Positions 44,507 through 53,412 of a DNA stretch of 64,000 nucleotides are shown here, piece by piece. The position numbers and the translations under genes were made by a program. The stretch is taken from contig NZ_CP049074.1 of the NCBI RefSeq assembly GCF_013343295.1, positions 2,027,501 to 2,091,500 on the forward strand, given 5' to 3'. The first letter of the stretch is position 1. The number at the start of each line of letters is the position of its first letter. The notes under the pieces are model-generated. The model worked only from the letters and a program-made list of their open reading frames with translations, was not told where the DNA came from and did no database searches. This DNA comes from Metallosphaera tengchongensis (GTDB lineage: Archaea > Thermoproteota > Thermoprotei_A > Sulfolobales > Sulfolobaceae).

Positions 44507-45102
44507 ATTTTAAGTTATTGCTGAATCCATATTTATTTATGAACAGTCCCAAAGCCAGTGTATTGCCTAGAACCGTGGATCAGGCTGTGAGATTAACCTC
44601 TAAACGTCTAGTCCTTGAATGGCTGGATAAAAGATTTTTAATTACCTCTTAGGTAAAGATAAATACTTTCTACACTTTCTGGACTTGCCGGTGAAGATCC
44701 ATTTTATTAAATATATTCTATGGGTGTCCATAGTAAACTTTAGACAATTTCTATAGATACGAATGATTTGAGACTTTTTTGAAAGATAGACCTAACTAAC
44801 TGGATATTATTTTACTTAAATATATTTTAAAACTGTCCCTAATGAAATAAACGTTTAAACAGTAGCCAAACCACGTAAATATATCCTAGAATAACGGACT
44901 ACCCACGTAATATTAAGTTAAACTCGGTTGATCAGACCAGCGCAAAGAAAGCTCTGGATATAGAGAAGATAGATTAAAAAGAACGGCAAACCTCGCTCTT
45001 TAAGGCGGGGTGAAAGTCAGTTATGTTTAAACAGCAACACTAAATTGAATAAGTTCCTCATCCACAAACTTTTATAATATACTCAAACGATATGCATTAA
45101 GT
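44507..45102 (+). other. AT-rich intergenic border of the accessory island
   Basis: This is about 600 bp of AT-rich DNA with no gene. It holds the ligase promoter at its left end and a type A transposon-end hairpin at 44976-45019. The TATA-like CTTTTATAATATAC (45069-45082) precedes the orphan gene at 45103. Confidence 0.5.
44976..45019 (+). repeat. IS605-like left-end hairpin (type A)
   Basis: AAAAAGAACGGCAAACCTCGC, then TCTTTAA, then GGCGGGGTGAAAGTC forms a stem-loop. It matches in reverse the copies at 47754-47802 and 51660-51706. It marks the left border of the AT-rich island. Confidence 0.6.
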
Positions 45103-45930
45103 ATGTGTCTTATTATAACATCAATAGTAGGGGTAGCAGGAACATTATCAGGAGTAGTATTAGGGACATTTCTTCAAAGAATACTCTTATTCCGTGACAT
45201 GGTTAAGTTAAAAATAGAAGATGATATTGAACGTCAGGTTTTTTCACAATCCATAAGGATAAGGCTTAGAGTCAGCTATAAGAAGGGTAATTTAGTAGCA
45301 CAAAGCGTAGTAGGCTTGCTTACTTTAGAAAAGGCGGAAAAGGTGATAAAAAACTATGCTATCTGTGAATTTAAAGAGAACAGGGACAATTGGCAGGCAA
45401 TAGTCTGTAAACAAGGTAAGTTTCAAGACGAAATAAAGGACGAGCCGTTACCGTGGCAAGTATGGAGCGATATAGGAAAAGGATTTAACGATATCACGTA
45501 CAGATATTCTACCTCAATTAGCAAGAAATCTTCAAATAAGATAGAGCTAATGGACATATATAAAGTAGTTCCTAATAATCCTTCTAGCAACTCTATCTCT
45601 TTAGTATGTCAAAAAACTCAGCAGAAGCCGAACCAAAACAACTCGAACCCAAATTATTTCTATATCTTAAGAATATTCGCTGAGTATGGCCCGGATCCAT
45701 ATTTGGCGAGGTTAATATTATTCTTACCAATTCCTCCTAACGACTTTGATAGTATCCTTATGAAAGTGAAAGTTAGTGGTACCAATGTTAAAGGTGCAGA
45801 AGAGAAAGGGGTTATAGTACAAAGTAATGGAAATGACTATGAAATCTGTTTAAAAGATAGAGAAATTATAAAAAAATGTAAAAAGTTTAGCGACCTAACA
45901 TCAAGTATAAATACCCTAGAATGCCACTAA
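45103..45930 (+). CDS. Orphan protein with N-terminal membrane segment
   Basis: The protein has 275 residues. I do not recognise a family. The N-terminus is one hydrophobic stretch (MCLIITSIVGVAGTLSGVVLGTFLQ) that could anchor it. The rest is a soluble, strand-rich domain with two Cys near the C-terminus and a Gln/Asn-rich loop (QKTQQKPNQNNSNPN). Codon use is clearly more AT-rich than the metabolic genes to the left, and a type A hairpin sits 85 bp upstream. Both point to recent transfer. A role in phage-host conflict is only a guess from location. Confidence 0.55.
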   Translation: MCLIITSIVGVAGTLSGVVLGTFLQRILLFRDMVKLKIEDDIERQVFSQSIRIRLRVSYKKGNLVAQSVVGLLTLEKAEKVIKNYAICEFKENRDNWQAIVCKQGKFQDEIKDEPLPWQVWSDIGKGFNDITYRYSTSISKKSSNKIELMDIYKVVPNNPSSNSISLVCQKTQQKPNQNNSNPNYFYILRIFAEYGPDPYLARLILFLPIPPNDFDSILMKVKVSGTNVKGAEEKGVIVQSNGNDYEICLKDREIIKKCKKFSDLTSSINTLECH

Positions 45931-46103
45931 ACTTCCTAACCGCGCTTGAACTAACTCTCTAATGCGATAGAACCTATCGCAGAACCGGTAGCTCAAGGCC
46001 CAGAAGAAGAAAAACTCTTTGCTTGTAGAGAAGAAAACTTCGTCCTCTATAGCATTTAGGACGTCAATTACTCAGTTGAGGAAAAAACACCTTCTTGATC
46101 TTA

Positions 46104-47285
46104 CTACCTCTTTCTCGCCTTTGCGAAGACTACAGCCGCCACTACAATGATCACCAACACAGCTACTATTACTGCCATTGTTGTAAAGTTAATGGAGAGG
46201 GAGCGTGAAGTCTTAGAGCTGGAGGGCGAAGTTTCCACGCTTGTCGTAGTGGACGTGTTCTCATGTTAAAAGTTACAGTAGAGGACACCGATGAAACGCT
46301 TGTAGACTGTGTGCCCAAAAACTCTATCTCCCAGTATAGTATTGCCCAGTTAGCGCCTTAGCCATTAACTGCATTATTTGAAGTGTTCCCTCCAACGGCA
46401 GTCCAGTACTCGCCAGGGGAGGGGTCGAACTTCAAATCGTAGACGAAAGTTTTGTTCTCCCCAGTGGTCAGGTCCTCGGTAAAAACTTTGAGTGCTCCGT
46501 TGTGGGAGAACGTCACGGACATCAACACGGCGTCGCCTGGTTTCGGTTCAAACCCGTAGCCTAGACCTATCTTGGTCACGTTAGGTGGGGTTTTGGGTGA
46601 AGTTAAGTTCACTATATATAGGTAAACGCTTCCTGAAAAACCAGGTAGGAAGTAGACCACTATGTATGGCGTTGTGGAGTAGGGGAAAGGCGTAGGCGTA
46701 ATTGTGTATTCACCACTTAAGAAAAACTCCCCTAGTTGGAAATTCTTGCTTGTTTCATTGCTTGTTGTTGGAATAACCTGAGTAACCCAATAGGGGATTG
46801 AGTGGTTGCCATAAGGGTATTGGCTGGACTCCGTCAGGAAGAGGTAAATAGACCAACCTTGAGTAGGGCCAAAATTTCCTTCATTGTTGTAAGTGCCTAT
46901 CACGTTCACATAAGTCTCATTCCCGTTGTATTCAAGGCCATAGGCCATTACAAGCCCTACATGTGCTAATGTCAGATAATTGTTTGGAACTGGAGCGAGA
47001 ACTAATGCGAGGCTACCGTTTACGAAGTTGCCCTCTAATGACGGAAACTTGTCGGTAGGAGTGGAGTAGGTATTTCCTGGCTTGTTAATATTATCAACAC
47101 AGGAAAACCCCTGGAATAGTAGGGAAGACATGTATACCCCAGATTTAGAGGCTTGAAATAGCACTTCCGTTGGTGAGCGGTAGACCCCCTTGGTAACTAT
47201 TTGAGTGCGTCAGATCCACAACTCCTGCCTGGAGGAGTAGCGCGGGAATGACAAGGACTTGAAGGAGTTTTCTTGAAATATACAT
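46104..47285 (-). pseudogene. Frameshifted secreted surface protein with signal peptide and C-terminal anchor
   Basis: Three pieces on the minus strand belong together. From ATG 47285 the frame reads MYISRKLLQVLVIPALLLQAG (signal peptide), then runs to a stop near 47155. A second frame (47164-46358, about 268 residues) carries the main beta-rich body, with many N-x-S/T sites and segments such as TLAHVGLVMAYGLEYNGNETY. A third frame near 46220-46104 encodes a Ser/Thr linker and a membrane helix (MAVIVAVLVIIVVAAVVFA) with basic end KARKR. At least two frameshifts separate them. The family is not identified, though the architecture resembles Sulfolobales thermopsin-like or S-layer-associated proteins. 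Confidence 0.65.
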
Positions 47286-47340
47286 GTTATAATGTACTTA
47301 ATAGAAGCTTTAAAAATTTTGCGGACTACTTCAGCTTACC

Positions 47341-47375
47341 TCCACCCCACCTTGAAAGGTATTGTAGTTCTTTCT
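47341..47375 (+). repeat. Degenerate type A hairpin copy
   Basis: TCCACCCCACCTTGAAAGGTA followed by TTGTAGTTCTTT matches the start and end of the 47754-47802 motif in the same orientation, but the stem is partly lost. Confidence 0.4.
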
Positions 47376-47639
47376 ATTATCTTACTCCTAGAAAATGGGA
47401 ATGGATATTACCTAGAAATAGAAAGCGTAACAATTAGACGCAAGGAGTCCTAAAACTCTACTAAGTTTCTACTACAGCTAGTAAGGAAGACATATTTCTC
47501 CTTGCACACTTGAGTAAGGTGATAGGTAAGACTGAGGGTAAATATTGCTGTAAAGGTCTCTTGTTCATAAGCAACTCTGGCTTAACCATTTTAACATTCT
47601 TCCTCGTCGATTCGTTTAACATTTCTATTATCTCTAACA

Positions 47640-47802
47640 GTTAAGTGCGCACACTCCCCTCTGGTATTGCGTGAGTAACGGTTGGCTCCCGCTACTCATG
47701 GTATTGAAGTTGACCAGAAGGGAGCTCCATAAGAAATTTAGGAAAAAAAGAGCTTAAGGACCTTCACCCCACCTTGAAAGGCTAGGCTTGCGGTTCTTTT
47801 TC
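47640..47802 (-). repeat. IS605-like left-end region with type A hairpin
   Basis: This 160-bp non-coding segment is similar to 51555-51706. Both contain GTGCG(C/T)AC(A/G)CTCCCCTC, TTGACCAGAAGGGAG, CTCCATAAGAAAT and AAGGACCTTCACCCC followed by the CTTGAAAGG hairpin and GTTCTTTT. In the 51555 copy a tnpB 5' end follows, so this is the left end of a TnpB-type element oriented to the minus strand. No tnpB remains next to this copy. Confidence 0.6.
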
Positions 47803-47840
47803 ACTATAATAAAGATGCATAATGGGTATTGACGTCTCTT

Positions 47841-48614
47841 TCAATCTCCTAGTAATACCTTAAGTGCGGCTATCTGCTTATTAAACACTTTCTCGGTGAT
47901 GTCTTTATTCGTAAGCATATAATGGATTGCTAACATGTCAAAATCTTCTATCTTCTTTCTATTGCATGCATCCTTGCTACTTAAATTTTCATACTGTTTT
48001 TTGATAGATCCGTAAGCCTCTTTAGGATCGTTAGATAAGTTCTGTAGCTGTAAACCTAATTTTCCCAATGAGTTCATTATTTGTTTGTCCCTAAGGAAGT
48101 CAAATACGTCTTCTTCAATCTCGTGCTGGGTAAACTGACTATTTCCTTTATTGCCGTTGAAGGTTATAATGATGCGCGTCTCAAGTTCAAAATTAAGGTA
48201 AAAGACTTCATCTCGTTTTATTTCCGTTACATTATAATGCTCTAGTGAGCTCCTCAGCCTTTGATACTTATCTTGGTTATCTATATCTCCTATGAACATT
48301 ACGTTCTTCAAGCTCCTTTTTCCCACTCCCTCTTGCAGTCCTCTTATTACGTTTTGCCAATTATCTATACCTTTTATCGCTGACTTTATGATGTTTATGA
48401 TCCTTTCACATTTAGTATAAACAATAGCGATTAGCGCTAATGTTATCTTGATGTCAAGGCTTCCGTCCATAACAACTATCGTATGTTCCCCAATTTCGCT
48501 CGTCCCCTGCAACCTAAGTTTGTGGCGACTCAGCTCCTTTAATATGCGTGAAAGGTGCGCATAATCTGTTCCAGATAAAAAGTTAACCTTAGCCAACCGT
48601 CTCTCCTCTGACAA
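47841..48614 (-). CDS. TOPRIM-like (DUF3226/DUF4435-type) partner of the lectin-domain ATPase
   Basis: The protein has 257 residues. Near its start AKVNFLSGTDYAHLSRILKEL resembles the first TOPRIM strand and helix (usual pattern FVEGxTD), although the catalytic Glu seems replaced. Residues 104-113 (NVMFIGDIDN) look like the DxD strand of the same fold, followed by a helix and the partner strand EVFYLNFELE. The C-terminal half is helical. TOPRIM-like proteins paired with an ABC/AAA ATPase are known from OLD, Gabija and PARIS defence systems. It overlaps the ATPase gene by 26 bp, so the two are co-expressed. Assignment is by pattern only, with moderate certainty. Confidence 0.55.
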   Translation of the reverse strand: MSEERRLAKVNFLSGTDYAHLSRILKELSRHKLRLQGTSEIGEHTIVVMDGSLDIKITLALIAIVYTKCERIINIIKSAIKGIDNWQNVIRGLQEGVGKRSLKNVMFIGDIDNQDKYQRLRSSLEHYNVTEIKRDEVFYLNFELETRIIITFNGNKGNSQFTQHEIEEDVFDFLRDKQIMNSLGKLGLQLQNLSNDPKEAYGSIKKQYENLSSKDACNRKKIEDFDMLAIHYMLTNKDITEKVFNKQIAALKVLLGD

Positions 48615-50337
48615 TCACTCTAGGGTCTACGTTTAACTTTAGGTATTTTGAAAGGTTGTCTATTTCTTTCTTGACAAGTTTACCATCATTTTTCACATCG
48701 ATTGCCAAACACCTTGCACCAAAATTTTCTATAATGTCCTCAGCCACAGCTAGGTTATGTGTAGTGATTACAACCTGTCCAGGTATGTTTTCAAACCAAG
48801 CTATTATGTGCCCCAACAGCTTTGGATTTAGATGGCTCTCTATATCGTCCCATAGTATTAGCCCAGGTTTCAAGTACTCATAGAGTAGCCTTACTGTCAA
48901 GAATATCTGCAGTCCTTCCCCCAGGTCAAAGAGCCTCACTCTCTTACCGTCCGATCTCATTAAGTAGAAGGTGTTTTGTCCTGCAAAGGGCTCGAAAGTT
49001 ATTGTTGGTATGTACTCCTCGTTGTTCACTTCGTTAATATCTGAGATCACTTCCTTTATTACGTCTGTCATGTTCGATATTGTCTCCCAGTTATTTTCGA
49101 TATATGAAATGTACTTCCTTAGCAACAAGGAATTTACGAATAGTGCTCTTTGCTCACCTTCCGTGACCTCCTTATCTCCTTCTAAAACCTTTTTAATTAC
49201 GTTGTTCTCATACGTTATCTTAACCCTCCTTTTTCCTCCCTCTATCTCTACTGGAAGTTGAGTGTTATAGAAGTGGAAAAGGGACCTACTCTTTTGTGCG
49301 TTATTTTCGATACCGTGAAGATAAGCTAGGAGCTCGATAGAATCGTTGAAACCTGCTGGTCTTTGCTCCGCAGAGGCTAACAAGTAAAGGGCTTCGAGGA
49401 GGCTAGTTTTCCCTGCATTATTAGCTCCTATAATGACGTTAACTTTCCCTAAATCCACGCTTCCCTCCGAAATTCCCTTGAAGTTTTTGATTCTGACTTC
49501 CTCAAACCCTACCTGCTGGACTTCCTTTACCCCTAAATATTTACCGTCGTATAAGATTAAAGAATTTATTCTTATTCTGGAGCCCGCGGCACCGCTATTA
49601 CCCACCACGTATATGTGGCCAGGCTTACCGTTTGGCCCAAGATAGATAGGAGGCGTTCCAGCCATATCAAGAGAGACAGTAAGTGAGCCGTAGTCGTAGA
49701 CCACCTTTAAGGTATGTCTCCCTTTAACCTCACTGACGTGAACAGGTAACAGCTCGCAGTTCCCATCAGGATTTACTAAAACGATATCTTTTATAGGGCT
49801 ATTAGGGGTTTGTAATTTTCGAGAGTATATAGGGTTAAAACCCACAGCGTAGCTACCCTTTGCGTAATATTTCTCGCAACCGCCTAAGAGTTGACCATTA
49901 CAGTTAGTTTTAGAGTCGGGCTCACTTTCCGCTAAAAAGCCTACTATTAGGTTATCTCCCTCTCCTTCATAGGTGTAATCAACTTCTAAGTAAAATGACG
50001 GTCCTATTTCCTTATGTGTGAACAAATAGGTTGCAGTATTGGTTTCCCTGTTAATTAGCGTTCCGTCAAAACCTTGTAACTCCTTTGCGTCCTTACACTC
50101 CTCATATTTCACTACTTTAAAGTCATGGACTAGAAAATCTTTGTCGTCAGGGAGAGTGTCAGGTTTATCTTTAACAAGATAAATGTACGCTGTGCCTTTA
50201 TCTACATTTACGTAAACCTTTCCATTATGTGCTAAAGCCCTAACTAAATTATAGTGGTCATCATATACACCATAACCTTTAGCATCAAAGTCAATTATTG
50301 CTAGTCCCTCGCCCTCTACTTTAGCCCTATATATCAT
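48589..50337 (-). CDS. OLD/AAA_15-like ABC ATPase with N-terminal lectin-like beta-sandwich
   Basis: The protein has about 582 residues from ATG 50337 (MIYRAKVEGEGLAIIDFDAKG). The longer frame to 50478 crosses a transposon-end hairpin. Residues 90-265 look like a concanavalin/LamG-type beta-sandwich (FYLEVDYTYEGEGDNLIVGF, HTLKVVYDYGSLTVSLDMAG, IRINSLILYDG). From about 275 on comes an SMC/RecF-like ATPase: VRIKNFKGISEGSVDLGKVN, Walker A GANNAGKTSL (304-313), signature LFDLGEGLQ (469-477), Walker B LILWDDIESHLNP (Asp-Asp where Asp-Glu is usual), and ITTHNLAVAEDI. This is the core of OLD-family and PARIS-type defence ATPases. An N-terminal lectin-like domain on such an ATPase is not something I know. 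Confidence 0.75.
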   Translation of the reverse strand: MIYRAKVEGEGLAIIDFDAKGYGVYDDHYNLVRALAHNGKVYVNVDKGTAYIYLVKDKPDTLPDDKDFLVHDFKVVKYEECKDAKELQGFDGTLINRETNTATYLFTHKEIGPSFYLEVDYTYEGEGDNLIVGFLAESEPDSKTNCNGQLLGGCEKYYAKGSYAVGFNPIYSRKLQTPNSPIKDIVLVNPDGNCELLPVHVSEVKGRHTLKVVYDYGSLTVSLDMAGTPPIYLGPNGKPGHIYVVGNSGAAGSRIRINSLILYDGKYLGVKEVQQVGFEEVRIKNFKGISEGSVDLGKVNVIIGANNAGKTSLLEALYLLASAEQRPAGFNDSIELLAYLHGIENNAQKSRSLFHFYNTQLPVEIEGGKRRVKITYENNVIKKVLEGDKEVTEGEQRALFVNSLLLRKYISYIENNWETISNMTDVIKEVISDINEVNNEEYIPTITFEPFAGQNTFYLMRSDGKRVRLFDLGEGLQIFLTVRLLYEYLKPGLILWDDIESHLNPKLLGHIIAWFENIPGQVVITTHNLAVAEDIIENFGARCLAIDVKNDGKLVKKEIDNLSKYLKLNVDPRVIVRGETVG

Positions 50338-50390
50338 AATAGTAAATATGTGGTAAATTATAATATTCTTTTTGAGGCCTATCCAGTCTT

Positions 50391-50430
50391 GATAAAAGGG
50401 ACGGCAAACCTGGTCTTTTAAGGGGAAGAT
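50391..50430 (+). repeat. IS605-like left-end hairpin (type A variant)
   Basis: GATAAAAGGGACGGCAAACC, TGGTCTTTTA, AGGGGAAGATCG is a diverged type A motif. It lies 54 bp upstream of the lectin-ATPase start and points away from it. Confidence 0.5.
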
Positions 50431-50452
50431 CGCGTCCGTCCCAACGGAGTAT

Positions 50453-50857
50453 TCACACGTCCCTACACGTCTCCTCAAGTAGTTCCTTCCAGTCTCCTTC
50501 CATGACTTCCAAGCAGTACCTCTTCAGTTCCCTGACCTTGGCAGGGTCCAATAGGTGATGGAGCTGCGGTAAAGTCGAGTACCAGACCAGTCTCCTGACG
50601 TTGACGTCATCGTCCTTCAACATCTCTAATAAACAGTTCACCTTATCTCTAAGTTCGTCGTTGGAAATGGAATGGAGGTACTTAGCTAGTAGGTTCCAGG
50701 CCCTATACCTCGTCCCGTGGTCCCTGAAGCAAAGTAAGGAAAGAAGCAGCTTCAGGTCTCCGGACTCCACCAGTCTCTCAACCTTCAACCAAGCTTCATG
50801 CTTAATTTCCCTGTCCTTACTTTCCAGCTCCTTAATCAGATCTTCAGTGGAGTCCAT
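50453..50857 (-). CDS. Small HEAT-repeat protein
   Basis: The protein has 134 residues, all helical. Repeated units of about 35 residues are seen: DREIKHEAWLKVERLVESGDLKLLLSLL, DHGTRYRAWNLLAKYLHSI and DDDVNVRRLVWYSTLPQLHHLL, with the D-x-x-x-R-x-x-A(W) pattern of HEAT repeats. It probably mediates protein-protein contacts. It lies directly upstream of the lectin-ATPase module in the same direction but is separated from it by a transposon-end hairpin, so membership in the module is doubtful. Base composition is closer to the core genome. Confidence 0.7.
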   Translation of the reverse strand: MDSTEDLIKELESKDREIKHEAWLKVERLVESGDLKLLLSLLCFRDHGTRYRAWNLLAKYLHSISNDELRDKVNCLLEMLKDDDVNVRRLVWYSTLPQLHHLLDPAKVRELKRYCLEVMEGDWKELLEETCRDV

Positions 50858-50934
50858 GTTTATTTAATTCCATAAGAAAGTTTATAGAGTTTCCTGAAGC
50901 GGACTTGGTTCCGGTCAATGGTTAATAATCCCGT

Positions 50935-51706
50935 GTCTGACCTCTTCCCCGCCGTGACAAGGGTTCCGTCAAGGTCATGGGTGTTACTCCCCTTTTCAGG
51001 AGTCGCTCCGCTTGAAGAGACCAGAAGGAAGGGGAACTACTTTGGCGCGCTCACGGTTTTCCTTGTTGCTCCCTTCATTACGTTGAGAGCATTGTTGACG
51101 TTGTTGTGGAGCCGTAGTAAGCAGTTTCAGTGAGAGTATTAAGTTTATATAACTCCATCTAATGTTTTTACATAATGCCAGATGTGGGTATGTATCCCGA
51201 AAGGCTTGCATATGGATAGCCCAAGATGTGCGGGTTCCCCCAGTTAGACGGTATCCCATCTATGTGGGTCGGGGTTACCCCGCTAATGGGGCGGAGGAGG
51301 GTGAAGGAAGATCCGCTTGACTCCCGTGACAAGGGTTGAGGGTTGATATCAAGTTATATGAGATCCGATGAAACCCAAACCCCCAGCTCACCTTATACTT
51401 CTCATAGTACTTGTCCAGGTACCTTGAAGTTTACTCTCTTATGCCAGAGACACTTTTGCCTCCTCTCGCAGTTTACCTCGTTGTATAGCCTCGCTGATGC
51501 GTCTGCTAGCTTTCTTATTTTCCTCTGTTGTGCTCCGTTAAGAACTACCTGAGAGCGACAGTGCGTACGCTCCCCTCAGTTATTAGGGATAGGTCAGTTC
51601 TCCCTTCTCATCGAGGAGTTGACCAGAAGGGAGTTCCATAAGAAATGGTGAGAAAAAGAGTTTAAGGACCTTCACCCCGCCTTGAAAGGCGAGGTTTGCT
51701 GTTCTT
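50935..51706 (-). mobile_element. IS605-type (TnpB-only) element relic with a nested IS607-like MITE
   Basis: Read on the minus strand, it has a left-end type A hairpin (51706-51660), then 110 bp of leader, then the N-terminus of a TnpB protein (LNGAQQRKIRKLADASARLY near 51545-51470, running to about 51385). The reading is cut by the 260-bp MITE at 51121-51380. It resumes as a C-terminal tail (TTAPQQRQQCSQRNEGSNKE, 51120-50999) and ends with the right-end hairpin variant TGACCTCTTCCCCGCC at 50938. Most of tnpB is gone. This relic shows which hairpin type belongs to which end. Confidence 0.65.
51121..51380 (+). mobile_element. IS607-like MITE, second copy
   Basis: It starts GCAGTTTCAGTGAGAGTATT and ends GATGAAACCCAAAC. 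The interior joins left-end DNA to the tnpB zinc-finger/tail DNA at the same point as the copy at 20659, so both descend from one deletion event. This copy keeps GCTAATGGGGCGG, like the full element at 1508, whereas the other shows CTTGGGGCGG. It is inserted within a decayed IS605-type tnpB. Confidence 0.8.
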
Positions 51707-51710
51707 TTCA

Positions 51711-52352
<642 letters not shown>

Positions 52353-52937
52353 ATGGGTTGGAAAGGTGAGATAGAGGAGGAGCATGAGATAATTGAGAAG
52401 GCCACAAAGGCCTTGTTGTACTCCATGGCGATAAAGAGGTTGTTAGGGGACCCCTCTTTGTTTCAAGAGGTTTTACCTTTTTACGTAGACTTCTATAGGA
52501 ACTTCGTGGTGAGATGTCACCACAAGAAGGAAGACCTAATTGCAGAGGAGGCCAAGTTCGGTGAGGTCGTTGACCAACACCCCGCCCTCTCCAAACTGGC
52601 TGAGGACGCTTTCAAGAGGGAGGAACTCCTGGGGGACCTAGTAGAGGCCATGCTACTCCACGTGAAGGAGGAGAGGAAGAGGTGGCTGAGTAAGGTGGAC
52701 GGGGACTACAGCGAGATCCTAGAGGAGGTCGAGGAGGAGATAGGTACGGACGTCCATAGGAGGTACGTGAGCTTAGTCCAGAAGTTATACGGAAAAGTTA
52801 CTGAGAAATACGAGGTGACAGACCTCCTTGGAGGAAAACCTGGGGAGGGGAGAGGGGTACTCATAACTGATAAAGAGCCCCCTGCCCAGAGAAGGGTCCA
52901 AATATCCCAAGGGATATGGGCTTCCGTAGGTGACTGA
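52353..52937 (+). CDS. Hemerythrin-like (HHE cation-binding) protein 1
   Basis: The protein has 194 residues with a four-helix-bundle pattern. Candidate diiron ligands are EEEHEIIEK (His near residue 12), VVRCHHKKEDLIAEEA (His, Glu) and MLLHVKEERKRW (His, Glu). This order matches the HHE domain. The C-terminal 40 residues are an extra tail (TDLLGGKPGEGRGVLI). Such proteins bind oxygen, NO or iron, or repair Fe-S clusters. It overlaps closely with a second hemerythrin-like gene, so both are co-transcribed. Function in this organism is unknown. Confidence 0.78.
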   Translation: MGWKGEIEEEHEIIEKATKALLYSMAIKRLLGDPSLFQEVLPFYVDFYRNFVVRCHHKKEDLIAEEAKFGEVVDQHPALSKLAEDAFKREELLGDLVEAMLLHVKEERKRWLSKVDGDYSEILEEVEEEIGTDVHRRYVSLVQKLYGKVTEKYEVTDLLGGKPGEGRGVLITDKEPPAQRRVQISQGIWASVGD

Positions 52938-52938
52938 G

Positions 52939-53412
52939 ATGTCGTTGATTGACAGGCTGGTCCAGGACCACGCAGAGGAGGACGTTCTACTGGAGAAGGT
53001 CAAGGCCATCGTTGAGGAAGGACGGGGAGATGGACAGGTGATGGAGCTCATGGACAGGTTCTCTAGGAACTTGAAGTACCACATCTTCCTCGAGGAGGAG
53101 TACCTTTTCCCCATGATTGCGGGAGAGTACATATTTAGGTGGAACTTTGAGCTCATGAACCAGCACGTCGCTTTATGGAACTTGGTGGAAAAGATTGAGA
53201 GCTCATTCAGGAGGGGTGAATTAGAAGAAGTCAAGAAGTCGGTCTACCTCCTGAGCTCCTTATTGAAGGTCCACAACGCGATAGAGGAGAGGAACGGCAT
53301 ATATGAGGAGATAGGTAAGGCCCTGAAGGAGAGGGGAGGGATGGAACTCCCCTCCGAGATGCCTAAGGGCTGGTCGCCCAAGTTCATGACGACACCAACT
53401 TCGGAGGAGTAG
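52939..53412 (+). CDS. Hemerythrin-like (HHE cation-binding) protein 2
   Basis: The protein has about 157 residues from ATG 52939 (MSLIDRLVQDHAEEDVLLEK). The frame is open from GTG 52930, overlapping the previous stop. Ligand pattern: VQDHAEEDV, LKYHIFLEEEYLFPMI (the HxxxE/EEE-x-x-FP core of hemerythrin domains), MNQHVALWN and LKVHNAIEERNGIY. This is a complete HHE pattern. It is paired with the preceding gene, perhaps forming a two-subunit or a donor-acceptor pair. The FAD oxidoreductase 330 bp downstream may belong to the same redox function. Confidence 0.82.
   Translation: MSLIDRLVQDHAEEDVLLEKVKAIVEEGRGDGQVMELMDRFSRNLKYHIFLEEEYLFPMIAGEYIFRWNFELMNQHVALWNLVEKIESSFRRGELEEVKKSVYLLSSLLKVHNAIEERNGIYEEIGKALKERGGMELPSEMPKGWSPKFMTTPTSEE

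Noticed and set aside
44976-47802. A composite transposon with its own transposase
   Set aside because: The inverted hairpins face each other but no transposase or resolvase gene lies between them; only an orphan gene and a broken surface protein.
50453-50857. HEAT protein as third member of the ATPase/TOPRIM module
   Set aside because: It is separated by a transposon-end hairpin and has core-like base composition. Kept as a separate gene.
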